A stretch of DNA of 64,000 nucleotides from Micromonospora sp. M71_S20 (GCF_003664255.1 NZ_RCCV01000004.1:806001-870000), one strand, 5' to 3'; counted from the stretch's first letter, positions 43,983 through 53,123 are shown. Numbers and translations: made by a program. The notes: generated by a model not told the origin, from the letters alone.

Positions 43983-44011
43983 GGTCCAGGCTGAGCTGAC
44001 CGGCCTGGACC
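43983..44011. terminator. Bidirectional terminator between the membrane protein and coiled-coil genes
   Basis: GGTCCAGGC and its complement GCCTGGACC, 9 bp each, 11-base loop, in the 77-bp gap between convergent genes. Confidence 0.6.
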
Positions 44012-44026
44012 GCGGCTGCCGCCGGG

Positions 44027-45466
44027 TCAGCCGGCCGTCACCACCTGGTTCGCCGGCTGCGGCGCCGGCGCCTCGGCCGGGGCCCGCCCGCCGTCGCCGG
44101 GGGCGGGCGCCGCCGCGTCGTCGCCGCCGTCCGGGGCCGCGTCGGTGGCGCGTTCCACCGCCACCGGCGCCGGCCGCTCCGGCCTCGGCCGGGCCGCGAC
44201 CTGCGGGTACTCCGCGGTCTCCGCGCCACCCGTGGCGGCCGCCATGACCGCCGCCGCGGCCAGGTCGGCCACCCGCTTCGCCTCCCGCTTCACCCGGGCG
44301 CGGACCTCCTTGGCGTGCTGCTCGGCGGAGTCCGCGGCCCGGCGGGCCTCGTCGAGGCGGCGCAGCTCGTCGGTCAGCTCCTGCCGGGTCTCGGCGAGAC
44401 GCTGCTGCACCTCGGCGAACTCGTGCTCGACCGCTGCGCTCTCCTGCCGCGCCTGGGCCAGCTGCTGCTGCGCGGCGTCCAGCTCGGCCTGCATCCGGGC
44501 CAGCGCCTCCCGCCGGTCCCGGATGCCCTGCTGCGTCGCGGCGAGCTGCTGCTGGTGGGTCGCGGCCTGCTCGTCGACGTGCTGGCGCACCTTGGCCGCG
44601 TACTGCTGGGCCTCCGCGATCAGCGTCGCGATCTCCTGCTCGGCCGCCGTACGCTGGGCGCCGAGCTCCCGCTCGGCGGACGCGAGCTGCTCGGCGATCT
44701 CCTGCTCGGCGGCGGCCCGCCGCTCGTTGATCTCGCGTTCCACGCCGGCCTGCCACTGGCCAAGCTCCTGCTGGGTTTTCGCGCGCGCCGCCTGCACCTC
44801 CTGCTGGATCTGGGTGCGGGCCGAGGCCAGGAACGACTCGGACTCGACGCGGGCCTGCTCGATCTGCTGGGCGGTCTGCTCGTCGATCCGCTTCGCCTCC
44901 TGCAGCGCGTGGTCGTGGGCCGCCTCGCCCGCCGCGCGCAGCCGTTCCGCCGCCTCCCGGATCCTGGCGAGCTCGGCCTGGGCGTTGGCGCGGCGTTCCT
45001 CGTGTTCCCGGTCGTGCTCGTCGCGCCGCGCGGCCGCCTCCTCCGCCAGCTCCCGCAGCGTCGTGGTGGCCTGCTCGCGGGCCTCGGTGAGCACCCGCTC
45101 CGCCTCGGCCTCCAGTTCGGCGGCCCGCTGCCCGGCGGCGTCGGTGATGGCGCCGGCCTGCTTCTCGGCCAGGGCCAGGATCTGGTCGACCATCGGACCG
45201 AGGTCGCGGAAGGACGCCCGGTCCGGCTGCGCCGGCCGGTCCCGCAGCTCGGTCATCTCCGCCCGCAGCCGGTGCGCCTCGACGGTCAGCTCGCGGAGCT
45301 GGGCCGAGGCCCGGTCCCGCTCGGCGGCCAGCGCCGACCGTTCGCCGTCGACCTGCTCGACGTAGCGGTCCACCTGCCGCTTGTCGTAGCCGCGCAGCGC
45401 GAGGTCGAAGCTCGGCCGCGCGGCCGCGTCCTCGCGTGCCGCGAACGGGTCGTCGCCGTGGGACAT
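44027..45466 (-). CDS. DivIVA-like long coiled-coil protein
   Basis: 479 residues. The N-terminal DLALRGYDKRQVDRYVEQVD is the DivIVA/GpsB lipid-binding start (GYDKRQVDRYV), followed by about 380 residues of almost unbroken heptad-rich Ala/Glu/Gln/Arg coiled coil, then a Pro/Ala-rich tail. Related actinobacterial proteins (Scy-like, often misnamed cellulose-binding proteins) organise polar growth and the cytoskeleton. ATG at 45466 with GGAGGAGG. It stands alone between two terminators and shows no link to the toxin operon apart from being next to it. Confidence 0.85.
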   Translation of the reverse strand: MSHGDDPFAAREDAAARPSFDLALRGYDKRQVDRYVEQVDGERSALAAERDRASAQLRELTVEAHRLRAEMTELRDRPAQPDRASFRDLGPMVDQILALAEKQAGAITDAAGQRAAELEAEAERVLTEAREQATTTLRELAEEAAARRDEHDREHEERRANAQAELARIREAAERLRAAGEAAHDHALQEAKRIDEQTAQQIEQARVESESFLASARTQIQQEVQAARAKTQQELGQWQAGVEREINERRAAAEQEIAEQLASAERELGAQRTAAEQEIATLIAEAQQYAAKVRQHVDEQAATHQQQLAATQQGIRDRREALARMQAELDAAQQQLAQARQESAAVEHEFAEVQQRLAETRQELTDELRRLDEARRAADSAEQHAKEVRARVKREAKRVADLAAAAVMAAATGGAETAEYPQVAARPRPERPAPVAVERATDAAPDGGDDAAAPAPGDGGRAPAEAPAPQPANQVVTAG

Positions 45467-45588
45467 GCATCCTCCTCCGTACGATCGCGAGCGCCGCGCC
45501 GGCGGTGAGAGCCGCCCCACGGGCCGTGCTGTGGCGCCACGCTACCGTCGCGGTCGCACGCCCCCGCGAAAAGGGTGACCCCACGCGA

Positions 45589-45621
45589 CGGCCCCGCGGG
45601 ACCGGGTGGTCCGCGGGGCCG
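45589..45621 (-). terminator. Terminator after the PL3 pectate lyase gene
   Basis: CGGCCCCGCGG and complement pair around a GACC...GGTC-bearing loop, 19 bases past the lyase stop. Confidence 0.65.
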
Positions 45622-45639
45622 CCGTCGCCCTGGTGGGGG

Positions 45640-47034
45640 CTATCGCCAGGTGATGTCCGACGCCGAGTAGAGGCAGTTGGTGCCGTCGGCGCCCTCACCG
45701 ATCTCGCTCGGCTCGCTGCCCTTCGGCACGCCCTTGTACTTCACGCAGATCCGGGTCGTGCGGTTCGGGTCGTTGAGGATGGTGATCCGGCTGAACCGGG
45801 CGGTGTCGCCCCAGTTCGTGTTGATGCCGGCCAGCATCTTCGTCGAGGTCGCGGTGACGTTGTCCATCACCACGTGCCGCTGGTACGAGGTGGAGCAGTT
45901 GCCGCAGGCCCGGTAGAGCTTGCCGGAGCTCTCCACCCGGAAGTTGCGGATGTACACGGTGCCCGAGCCGTTGTGCTGGAACACCTTGTCGCTGGCGGAG
46001 CGCGCCCCGCCACCGTCCACCGTGTACGTGGTGCCGCCCCGGAAGGTCGCGGCGTCCTCGCCGACGTCCTCCCACCAGACGTTGATCAGCGTGCAGTTGC
46101 CCTCGCAGTGCACGCCGTCGCCGGCCGGGGCGCCGATGATCACGTTGCGCAGGGTGGCCCCGGGGGCGAGCACGAACATCGGGTCCTGGCTCTCGCCCTG
46201 CCCGCCGTCGCCGATGCCGTAGTACCGCTTGAGCCCGCCGTCGAGGCTGACCGGGACGTCGATGGTGGCGTCGACCTTGACGTTGGCCGTCGGCGTGGGC
46301 CAGTTCGCGGGCGGGTTCGTCGGCGGCGGCGTGGTGGGCGGCGGCGTGGTCGGCGGGGGCGTGGTCGGCGGCGCGGTGGTCGACGGTGGCGTGGTCGGGG
46401 TGGACCCGCCGGAGGTGTCCACCGCCACGTCGTCGAAGCTGGCGCTGGCGTACGAGGTGACCAGCCCGATCCGGCCGGCGGAGGCCAGGCCGCTGGTGCC
46501 GGAGCCGACCTGCGTGCCGTTGACGAAGCCCCGGACGGTGCTGCCGGCGGTCTCGATGCGCAGCGTGTACCAGCTGCCGGCGGCGGCCCCCACGGAGGCC
46601 GAGCCGAGCGAGGTGATCTGGCTGCCGTTGACCGCCTGCAACTCGGCCCGGCCGGAGCCGAGCAGGGCCAGCCGGTACATCTTCGTGCTGCTGGCCGAAC
46701 GGGCGGCCAGGCCCACCAGGCCGCTCGACGAGCCGAACGACAGCGGCTTGACCCGCGCCTGGACCTGGTAGTCGGTCCAGCTCGTCTGGCCGGCGAACTG
46801 CCGGGTCAGCTCGCTGCCCGCGTTGGACTGCTGGAACACGCCGGAGCCGTCGGTGACCACCGACCAGGTGCCGCCGGACTTCGACCATCCGCTGGCGTCG
46901 CCGTCGTTGAAGTCGTCCGAGAAGACGGCGGCGGCGGAGGCCGACGAGCCCATGCCGGCGGCCAGCACGGCGGCGGTCGCCCCGGCGGTGAAGGCCGCCG
47001 CCAGGGCCCGTCGGTGAGTGCGTCTGAGGTGCAC
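45640..47034 (-). CDS. Secreted pectate lyase, family PL3, with N-terminal beta-sandwich module
   Basis: 464 residues. Signal peptide about 1-35 (RRALAAAFTAGATAAVLAAG...SSASA), a concanavalin-like sandwich module about 36-210 opening VFSDDFNDGDASGW, a Thr/Pro linker (repeated TTPPP) about 211-245, and a C-terminal PL3 beta-helix with GDGVHCEGNCTLINVWWEDV, DAATFRGG and NTNWGDTARF. PL3 enzymes cleave polygalacturonate by Ca-dependent beta-elimination outside the cell. GTG start with AAGGAG. Its promoter (47221-47248) carries a LacI-type operator just downstream, so induction by pectin products is expected. Confidence 0.92.
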   Translation of the reverse strand: MHLRRTHRRALAAAFTAGATAAVLAAGMGSSASAAAVFSDDFNDGDASGWSKSGGTWSVVTDGSGVFQQSNAGSELTRQFAGQTSWTDYQVQARVKPLSFGSSSGLVGLAARSASSTKMYRLALLGSGRAELQAVNGSQITSLGSASVGAAAGSWYTLRIETAGSTVRGFVNGTQVGSGTSGLASAGRIGLVTSYASASFDDVAVDTSGGSTPTTPPSTTAPPTTPPPTTPPPTTPPPTNPPANWPTPTANVKVDATIDVPVSLDGGLKRYYGIGDGGQGESQDPMFVLAPGATLRNVIIGAPAGDGVHCEGNCTLINVWWEDVGEDAATFRGGTTYTVDGGGARSASDKVFQHNGSGTVYIRNFRVESSGKLYRACGNCSTSYQRHVVMDNVTATSTKMLAGINTNWGDTARFSRITILNDPNRTTRICVKYKGVPKGSEPSEIGEGADGTNCLYSASDITWR

Positions 47035-47192
47035 GATGTTCTTCTCCTTGCAGGGGGTTCGGTGTGGCGGTCCGCGGTCCGTGGCCCGAGGGGAGGGCCG
47101 GGACGGTACGTGGTGCGACCGGGACCGGTACCCGCCGGCCCGCGCGTCGGACGCCCGGATCCGGCGAGGCTCGACGGGGAGGTCAGCTGCCT

Positions 47193-47206
47193 GGAAAGCG
47201 CTTCCC
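47193..47206 (-). promoter_or_regulatory. LacI-type operator of the PL3 lyase gene
   Basis: GGAAAGCGCTTCCC, with a perfect AAGCGCTT core and 12 of 14 symmetric bases, lies just downstream of the predicted transcription start, the classic place for a repressor block. The nearest LacI gene is at 60338. Confidence 0.6.
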
Positions 47207-47220
47207 CGTGTGGGCCTCAG

Positions 47221-47248
47221 ATTATGTTTCCGCGAAGAGAACGGTCAA
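47221..47248 (-). promoter_or_regulatory. SigA-type promoter of the PL3 lyase gene
   Basis: On the reverse strand TTGACC (-35) and CATAAT (-10, 5 of 6 consensus) are separated by 16 bases. The 313-bp gap 47035-47347 also holds the operator at 47193 and the terminator at 47302. Confidence 0.6.
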
Positions 47249-47301
47249 TGCCCTGGCACGTGCAGGTCTGTTGCAGCCCGCTCGGCCCCGGCGGGCGCGC
47301 G

Positions 47302-47342
47302 CCCCGGGGGGTGGCGGTCGGCCAGACCGCCACCCCCCGGGG
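47302..47342 (-). terminator. Strong terminator after the double PL1 lyase gene
   Basis: Perfect 18-bp stem, arms 47302-47319 and 47325-47342, loop GGCCA; the stem begins 6 bases past the lyase stop. Confidence 0.8.
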
Positions 47343-47347
47343 TCGCC

Positions 47348-49876
47348 TCAGGGGGTGATCCGGCCGGCGCCGGCCCCGGCGGTCACGGCCGCCTTGACGC
47401 CGCTGGGGTCGTCGAGCCGGTACGGGTAGGGGATGGGGGCGACGTCCCCGGCGCTCTCCGGCGCGCCGGAGTTGGTGAAGATGTTGTTGCGCTGGACCAG
47501 GTCGCCCGGGCCCGACTCGGCGTAGCCGACGGCGGTGGGGCGGGTCACGTTCTCGAAGTGGTTGCCCTCGACCAGCACCCCGGCGCCCATCGTGGACGCC
47601 ACGCCGTAGTCCGCGCCGTAGTAGTAGTTGTTGAACACGTGCACCGGGTCACCGAACCGGACGCGGGGGTGGCGCTCCTTGCTCCCGTCGAACCAGTTGT
47701 GGTGGTAGGTGACCCGCAGGTGGCCGATGTCGGCCGTGTGCCCGTCGTCGTGGCCGAGCAGCATGCTCTTGGTGTGGTTGGTGACCCGGTTCCACGAGAC
47801 GGTCACGAAGTCGGAGGCCCGCTTGACGTCGACCGCGCCGTCGTAGCCGCCGTCGAACGTGTTGTGGTCGATCCAGACGTTGCGCGAGCCCTGCACGTTG
47901 ATCGCGTCGTCGTCCCAGCCCCGGAAGGTGAGGTTGCGGACGATGACGTTGCTCGCGCCGCTGATGTTCAGCCCGTTGTCCAGCGTCGCGGCGCCCACGC
48001 CGAGCACGGTCTTGTTGCTGCGCACGTCGTTCATCGCGTCGGGCATGGTCAGCGACCCGGTGACCCGGATGACCAGCGGCGAGGAGGACTCCAGGGCGTC
48101 GGCGAGCGCCTGGCCGTCGGAGACGGTGACGGTCTGGCCGCCGGCCCCGCCGGTGGTGCCGCCGTTCTGGGTGGCCCAGCCGACCAGGTCCCCGGCCGGC
48201 GGCAAGGTCGGCGTCGGGGTCGGCGCCGGGGTGCTCGGCGGCGGGGTGGTCGGGTTGCCGGGCAGGCCGACCCGGCCGACCCCGGCCTGCGCGGTGACCA
48301 CGGCCTTCATGTCGCAGGCCGTGCCCACGGTGTACGCGTACGGCGGGTTGCTCACGCTGCCGCCGGTCTGCCCGGCGCCGGAGTTGACCAGGCAGTTGTT
48401 GCGCGCGACCAGCCGGCCGTCGCCGGAGGAGCCCTCCGCCAGGTGGTACGGGTCGTCGACGTTCTCGAAGTGGTTGCCCTCGACGATGACGCCGGCGTTC
48501 TCGGTCGACGCGACGCCGTAGTTGCCGGTGTTCAGGTAGTAGTTGTTGTAGACGTGCACCTGGTCGCCGAAGCGCACGCGCGGGTTGCGCTGGTTGGTGT
48601 TGTCGAAGAAGTTGTGGTGGTAGGTGACCTTCAGCCGGCCGGTGTCCTGGGCGGCGTTGCCGTCGTCGTGGCCGAGCAGCATGTTCTTGTCGGTGCCGTC
48701 GGCGTGGTTGTAGGAGACCGTCACGTACGACGAGCCGCGCTTGATGTCGACGCCGCCGTCCGCCCCGGTGGTCCAGGTGTTGTGGTCGATCCAGACGTGG
48801 TGGGTGAACATCTGCACGTTGATCGCGTCGTCCGCCCAGCTCCGGAAGTTCAGGTTCCGGATGATCACGTTGTGCACGGCGTTGGCCGGCGGCGCGGTGA
48901 CCGCGTTGTCGATCGGCAGGCCGATGTTGAGGCCGCCGCCGGTGAACCCGGAGTTGGCGCCGACGCCGACGATCGTCTTGTCCGAGGTGACCTCGTGCAT
49001 GGGGCCGGGCAGCGCGATCATCCCGTTGACCTGGATGACCTTCGGGCCGCTGGAGGCCGCCTCGGTGATGAACTGGCTGGCGGTCGTGACCGTGACGGTC
49101 GGTCCGCCGGCGCCGCCCGTGGTGCCGTTCTGGCCCCACGCGTCGACCGAGGCCCAGCCGTCGGCCACGTTGGGGCCGGGGTTGCCCGGGTCGCCGGTCG
49201 GCGTGGGCGTCGGTCCGGTCGGCGTCGGCGTGGGTCCGCCGCCGGTCGAGCTGACCTGCACGTTGTCGAAGTCGGCGCTGGCGTAGAAGGTCGCCACGCC
49301 GATCCGGCCGCTGGCGTACGCGCTGTCGGTCGCCTCGGTGCGCAGGGTGCCGTCGACGTAGCCCTTGAGCGAGCCGCCGACGACGTCCAGCCGCAGCGTG
49401 TAGGTCGTGCCGGCGGCGACCGGCACGGACGCGGTGTCCAGCGTGGTGGAGGAGCCGCCGCTCAGCCGCTTGAGCTCGACGGTGTTGTTGCTGCGCAGCG
49501 CCAGGTAGTAGTAGCTGGTGCTGCTCTGCACCCGGGCGAGCAACGCGACGAACCGGTTCGACCCGTTGAACGCGGTCGGCCGGACGGTCGCCTGGACCGA
49601 GTAGTCCGTCCAGCTCGACGTGCCGGCCAGCGAACGGGCGTCGCTGCTGGTGCTGCTCTGGCGCAGCGCCCGCGCGCTGTCGCCGGTCACCGACCAGCTT
49701 CCGCCGGAGGCCGTCCAGCCGGACGAGTTGCCGTCGGAGAAGTCGTCGGAGAAGAGCGTGTCGGCGTAGGCCGTGGCGGCCATGCCGACGGCGAGGGTGG
49801 CCGCGAGGAGCGCGGCCCCGATCGCGGTGAGGAACCCTCGGCGATGCCTCCGCCGACGAGTGTCGGAGTTGTGCAC
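47348..49876 (-). CDS. Secreted double-domain pectate lyase (PL1-PL1)
   Basis: 842 residues. Signal peptide about 1-38, sandwich module about 39-210 (DTLFSDDFSDGNSSGW), Pro/Thr linker, then two complete PL1 beta-helices (about 235-530 and 570-842) joined by a Thr/Pro linker. Each has the PL1 blocks: IIRNLNFRSWADDAINV and VIVRNLTFRGWDDDAINV, VWIDHNTWT and VWIDHNTFD, DIKRGSSYVTVSYN and DVKRASDFVTVSWN, VTYHHNFFD and VTYHHNWFD, PRVRFGD in both. Catalytic Arg and Ca-binding Asp positions appear intact in both, so both should be active. Two-lyase fusions are uncommon. GTG start with GGGAGG. Confidence 0.93.
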   Translation of the reverse strand: MHNSDTRRRRHRRGFLTAIGAALLAATLAVGMAATAYADTLFSDDFSDGNSSGWTASGGSWSVTGDSARALRQSSTSSDARSLAGTSSWTDYSVQATVRPTAFNGSNRFVALLARVQSSTSYYYLALRSNNTVELKRLSGGSSTTLDTASVPVAAGTTYTLRLDVVGGSLKGYVDGTLRTEATDSAYASGRIGVATFYASADFDNVQVSSTGGGPTPTPTGPTPTPTGDPGNPGPNVADGWASVDAWGQNGTTGGAGGPTVTVTTASQFITEAASSGPKVIQVNGMIALPGPMHEVTSDKTIVGVGANSGFTGGGLNIGLPIDNAVTAPPANAVHNVIIRNLNFRSWADDAINVQMFTHHVWIDHNTWTTGADGGVDIKRGSSYVTVSYNHADGTDKNMLLGHDDGNAAQDTGRLKVTYHHNFFDNTNQRNPRVRFGDQVHVYNNYYLNTGNYGVASTENAGVIVEGNHFENVDDPYHLAEGSSGDGRLVARNNCLVNSGAGQTGGSVSNPPYAYTVGTACDMKAVVTAQAGVGRVGLPGNPTTPPPSTPAPTPTPTLPPAGDLVGWATQNGGTTGGAGGQTVTVSDGQALADALESSSPLVIRVTGSLTMPDAMNDVRSNKTVLGVGAATLDNGLNISGASNVIVRNLTFRGWDDDAINVQGSRNVWIDHNTFDGGYDGAVDVKRASDFVTVSWNRVTNHTKSMLLGHDDGHTADIGHLRVTYHHNWFDGSKERHPRVRFGDPVHVFNNYYYGADYGVASTMGAGVLVEGNHFENVTRPTAVGYAESGPGDLVQRNNIFTNSGAPESAGDVAPIPYPYRLDDPSGVKAAVTAGAGAGRITP

Positions 49877-49901
49877 GGGACCTCCCTGGTGGTGATCAAA
49901 T

Positions 49902-49919
49902 GATCGATAAACATCGATC
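49902..49919. promoter_or_regulatory. Palindrome GATCGAT-AAAC-ATCGATC upstream of the double lyase gene
   Basis: Perfect 7-bp arms, 4-base AT-rich centre, 26 bases before the GTG start: a good candidate operator. It differs from the GCGC-centred site of the PL3 gene, so a second regulator may act here. Confidence 0.5.
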
Positions 49920-49938
49920 TCTAGGGGTGTGGTGCGCC

Positions 49939-49986
49939 GCGGGCCGCCGGGCCGGTACCCGGCGCCGACCGGGTCCGGCGGCCCGC
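49939..49986 (-). terminator. Terminator after the PL1 lyase gene at 49997
   Basis: GCGGGCCGCCGG (49939-49950) pairs perfectly with 49975-49986; the loop itself contains complementary GC-rich parts. It is directly past the lyase stop. Confidence 0.6.
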
Positions 49987-49996
49987 GCGGGCGTGG

Positions 49997-51619
49997 TCAG
50001 TAGGGGAGTTTGCCGGTGCCGGCACCGGCCGTGACGACGGACTTCACGGTGGCCGGCTCGGTCAGGGTGTACGGGTAGAACGTGCGCGGCTCCTGGACGG
50101 TGCCCCCCGCGTCGCCGGGCTCGCTGGTGCCGGCGAGCACGTTGTCCCGGGCGATCATCCGGCCCCGGTCCCCGGCGTAGCTGATCGACCAGGGCACCTC
50201 GACGTCCTCGAAGTAGTTGCCCTCGACCACGCAGCCGGAGTCGAGCTGGCAGGCCACCCCGACGTCGGTGTTGTAGACGAAGTAGTTGTTGAACACGTGC
50301 ACGGGGTCGCCGTAGCGGACCCGGGGGTTGCGCTGCGGCGTGCGGTCGAACCAGTTGTGGTGGTAGGTGACCTTCAGGTTGCCGACGTCCTGGGCGGCGT
50401 TGCGGTCGTCGTGGCCGAGCAGCATGTTCTTCGTGTGGTGGTGGGTGTGGTTCCAGGACACGGTGACGTAGCTGGACCCCCGCTTGACGTCGATCAGCCC
50501 GTCGTAGCCGTACGCCAGGTCGTTGTGGTCGATCCAGACGTGGTGCGAGAACATCTGCACGTTGATCGCGTCGTCGACGGTGTTGCGGAAGTTCAGGTTC
50601 CGGATGATCACGTTGTGCACGGCGTTGGCCGGCGGGCTGGTCACGTCGCTCACCGGCAGGCCGATGTTCAGCCCACCGCCGGTGATGCCGGAGTTCGCGC
50701 CGACGCCGACGATCGTCTTGTCCGAGGTGACGTCGTGCATCGGGCCGGGCAGCGCGATCATCCCGTCCACCCGCACGTTCAACGGGCCGGCCGTGCCGAT
50801 CGCGGCGAGGAGTTCCGCGGCCGTGTCCACGGTGACGGTCGGTCCGCCCGCCCCGCCGGTGGTGCCGTTCTGGCCCAGCGCGTTGACCGAGGCGAAGCCG
50901 ACCGGCGGGGCGCCCGGGTCGATCGGCGGCCCGGTCGGCGGCAGGGAGGGCCCGGCGGTCGGCGTGCCGGTGGGCGGCGCGCCGGTGGCCGTGTCCACCT
51001 CGACGTCGTCGAAGGTGGCGCTGGCGTACGAGGTGGCCAGGCCGACCCGCCCGGCGGCGAACGCCCCGTCGGTGGCCTGCACCCGCAGCGTGCCGTCGAC
51101 GTAGCCGCGCAACGAGCTGCCGACCGCCTCCAGCCGCAGCGTCGCCCAGCTGCCGACGGTGATCCCGGCGGGGGCGGAGGCCAGCGACACCGGGTCGCCC
51201 CCGGAGCGGCGGATCAGCTGCACCCCGCCGCTCGCGGTCGCCACCAGCGCGTAGTAGCTGCTGCTGCTCTGCGCCCGGGCGATCACCCCGACGTGGCGGT
51301 TCGCCCCGCCGAAAGCCGTCGGCCGGACCCGGGCCTGCGCCCCGTAGTCGGTCCAGGTGCCGGCGCCGGCCAGGGCGCGGGCGTCGCTGCTGGTGCCGGA
51401 CTGCCGGTAGGCGTACGAGCCGTCGGTCACGACCGACCAGCTCCCGCCGGAGCGCGACCACCCGTCGGCCGCGCCGTCGGAGAACGTGTCGCTGAACAGG
51501 GTGTCGGCGTGCGCCGATGAGGTCGTCGCGAGCACCGTGCCGACGGCCAGGGCGCCGGCGGTGAGCGCCGCGCCGAGCAGTCTCGGTGTGCGCGTCCGGG
51601 GACGGGGTGTCCGGTTCAT
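49997..51619 (-). CDS. Secreted pectate lyase, family PL1, with N-terminal sandwich module
   Basis: 540 residues. Signal peptide about 1-40, sandwich module about 41-210 (DTLFSDTFSDGAADGW), Pro/Thr linker about 215-240, then a single PL1 domain with GMIALPGPMHDVTSDKTIVG, NVIIRNLNFRNTVDDAINV, HHVWIDHNDLAYGYDG, VTVSWNHTHHHTKNMLLGHDD and VTYHHNWFDRTPQRNPRVRYGD. It is very close to the first PL1 domain of the neighbouring double lyase, marking a local duplication. ATG at 51619 preceded by AGGAGG. Stop is followed by a terminator at 49939. Confidence 0.92.
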   Translation of the reverse strand: MNRTPRPRTRTPRLLGAALTAGALAVGTVLATTSSAHADTLFSDTFSDGAADGWSRSGGSWSVVTDGSYAYRQSGTSSDARALAGAGTWTDYGAQARVRPTAFGGANRHVGVIARAQSSSSYYALVATASGGVQLIRRSGGDPVSLASAPAGITVGSWATLRLEAVGSSLRGYVDGTLRVQATDGAFAAGRVGLATSYASATFDDVEVDTATGAPPTGTPTAGPSLPPTGPPIDPGAPPVGFASVNALGQNGTTGGAGGPTVTVDTAAELLAAIGTAGPLNVRVDGMIALPGPMHDVTSDKTIVGVGANSGITGGGLNIGLPVSDVTSPPANAVHNVIIRNLNFRNTVDDAINVQMFSHHVWIDHNDLAYGYDGLIDVKRGSSYVTVSWNHTHHHTKNMLLGHDDRNAAQDVGNLKVTYHHNWFDRTPQRNPRVRYGDPVHVFNNYFVYNTDVGVACQLDSGCVVEGNYFEDVEVPWSISYAGDRGRMIARDNVLAGTSEPGDAGGTVQEPRTFYPYTLTEPATVKSVVTAGAGTGKLPY

Positions 51620-51647
51620 GGTGGGCCTCCTGGTGGTGGGGTGGGCA

Positions 51648-51691
51648 CCGGTGGGCCGCCGCGCTGAGCGCCGGACGCGGCGGCCCACCGG
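51648..51691 (-). terminator. Terminator after the PL1 lyase gene at 51732
   Basis: Perfect 16-bp stem (51648-51663 and 51676-51691) with a 12-base loop, 40 bases past the lyase stop. Confidence 0.75.
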
Positions 51692-51731
51692 CCGTCCGGC
51701 CACCGCGCGGGACGGCGCGGCGGCCGGCGTC

Positions 51732-53123
51732 CTACAGGGGCAGCCGGTCCGCGCCGGCCAGCGCCCCCACGACCACCGGCACCGCGGGTGCCGGCAGCAC
51801 GGGGCCGCGTCGAAGGGTCGGCGTCCAGCCGGCGTCCGGGGCCAGGTCCGGCTCGTGCGCCGCGTTGTACGCGCCCACCAGGTCGACCGGGCGGGCCCGG
51901 TCCCCGGCGGCGCGGACCCAGTTGCCCCGGGTGGTGACGGCGGTGCCGCCCCAGTCGTAGAGCAGGTCGTCGGCCACGACGCCGGCGGCGAGGCTGAAGA
52001 AGTTGTTCTCGGCGACCACGGCGGACTGCACCCCGACGCCGATCGCGTACTCGAACCCGTCGCCGGCCAGCCGGTAGTGGTTGTTCCACACGTCGACCTG
52101 GCCGAAGCGCACCCGGGGCAGCCGCTGGAGCACCCCGTCGAAGAGGTTGTGGTGCAGGCTCACCTTCAGCCGCCCGACGTCCGGGCCGACGGTGTTGGAC
52201 GACCCGATCAGCATGACCTTGTCCCGCCCGACGAACCGGTTGTACGAGACGGTCACCAGGCTCGCGGTGTGCGTGACGTCCACCGACCCGTCGTGCACCT
52301 GGTACGGCCGGCCGAGGTGCACCGGCTGGCCGCTGTCCGGGTTGTCGCCGTCGGTGAAGGTGTTGTGGTCGATCCAGACGTGCTCGCTGCGGCGCACCGA
52401 GATCTGGTCGTACTGGGAGTTCCAGTTGCCCGCGGCGCCGTCGGTGGGGGACCAGGCGGGGAAGCAGTCCCGGGCGTCGTCGAAGGTCAGGTTCCGCACG
52501 ATCGTGTTGTGCGCGCCGTCGAGCATCAGCGTCAGGCCGGTCAGCCGGGCGCCGCGCAGGCCGACGAGGGTGGTGTTCGGGCCGACGTTGATCTGGGTCT
52601 GCCGGGTCTGGTTCGTCACCGAGCGCACCCGCGCCGCCTCCAGCGGCCCGCTCGGCGCCACCCGGCCCCAGACCGCCGGGTCGTACGCCGCGAGGTAGGC
52701 CGGCAGCGAGTACTCCGGGTCGGCGAGGTCGGCGCAGTCGAGCGTGCTGCCGTCGGGACCCTCGAAGCCGTCGACCACGCCGCTGACGTAGATGATCTTC
52801 GGGGTGGCGTTGCCCCGGTTGGTGGCGTTGTCGCCGCCGAGGGCCGCGACCAGCTCGGCCCGGCTGGAGACGACGTGCACCTGCTCCGGCGTCGCCGCCG
52901 CGCCGCCGGTGGTGCCGGTCCCCTCAGCCGCCCAGCCGTCACCGGCCGGCAGCGCCTGCCGGCCGAGGTGCCGGGCGGCCCAGGAAAGCCCGCCGGTCGT
53001 GGCGGCCGCGCCGCCCGGAGCCGGAGCGGCCCCGCCGTCCGGGGCCGGGGCCGCCGCCGCGCTCCCGGTCGTCGCCGCGAGCGCGACGGCGATCGTCGCC
53101 GCGCCCAGTGTCTGCTTCCACAT
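51732..53123 (-). CDS. Secreted pectate lyase, family PL1, single domain
   Basis: 463 residues. Signal peptide about 1-25 (QTLGAATIAVALAATTGSAAAA), no sandwich module, then a PL1 domain of a different branch from its neighbours: DGFEGPDGSTLDCADLADPEY insert, GAHNTIVRNLTFDDARDCFP, HVWIDHNTFTDGDNPDSGQP, GSVDVTHTASLVTVSYNRF and VSLHHNLFDGVLQRLPRVRFG. This matches the long-loop actinobacterial pectate lyases. ATG start with weak AGGTGG upstream; on the reverse strand TTGACT and TACCGT, 18 bases apart near 53163-53192, could be its promoter. Confidence 0.9.
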   Translation of the reverse strand: MWKQTLGAATIAVALAATTGSAAAAPAPDGGAAPAPGGAAATTGGLSWAARHLGRQALPAGDGWAAEGTGTTGGAAATPEQVHVVSSRAELVAALGGDNATNRGNATPKIIYVSGVVDGFEGPDGSTLDCADLADPEYSLPAYLAAYDPAVWGRVAPSGPLEAARVRSVTNQTRQTQINVGPNTTLVGLRGARLTGLTLMLDGAHNTIVRNLTFDDARDCFPAWSPTDGAAGNWNSQYDQISVRRSEHVWIDHNTFTDGDNPDSGQPVHLGRPYQVHDGSVDVTHTASLVTVSYNRFVGRDKVMLIGSSNTVGPDVGRLKVSLHHNLFDGVLQRLPRVRFGQVDVWNNHYRLAGDGFEYAIGVGVQSAVVAENNFFSLAAGVVADDLLYDWGGTAVTTRGNWVRAAGDRARPVDLVGAYNAAHEPDLAPDAGWTPTLRRGPVLPAPAVPVVVGALAGADRLPL

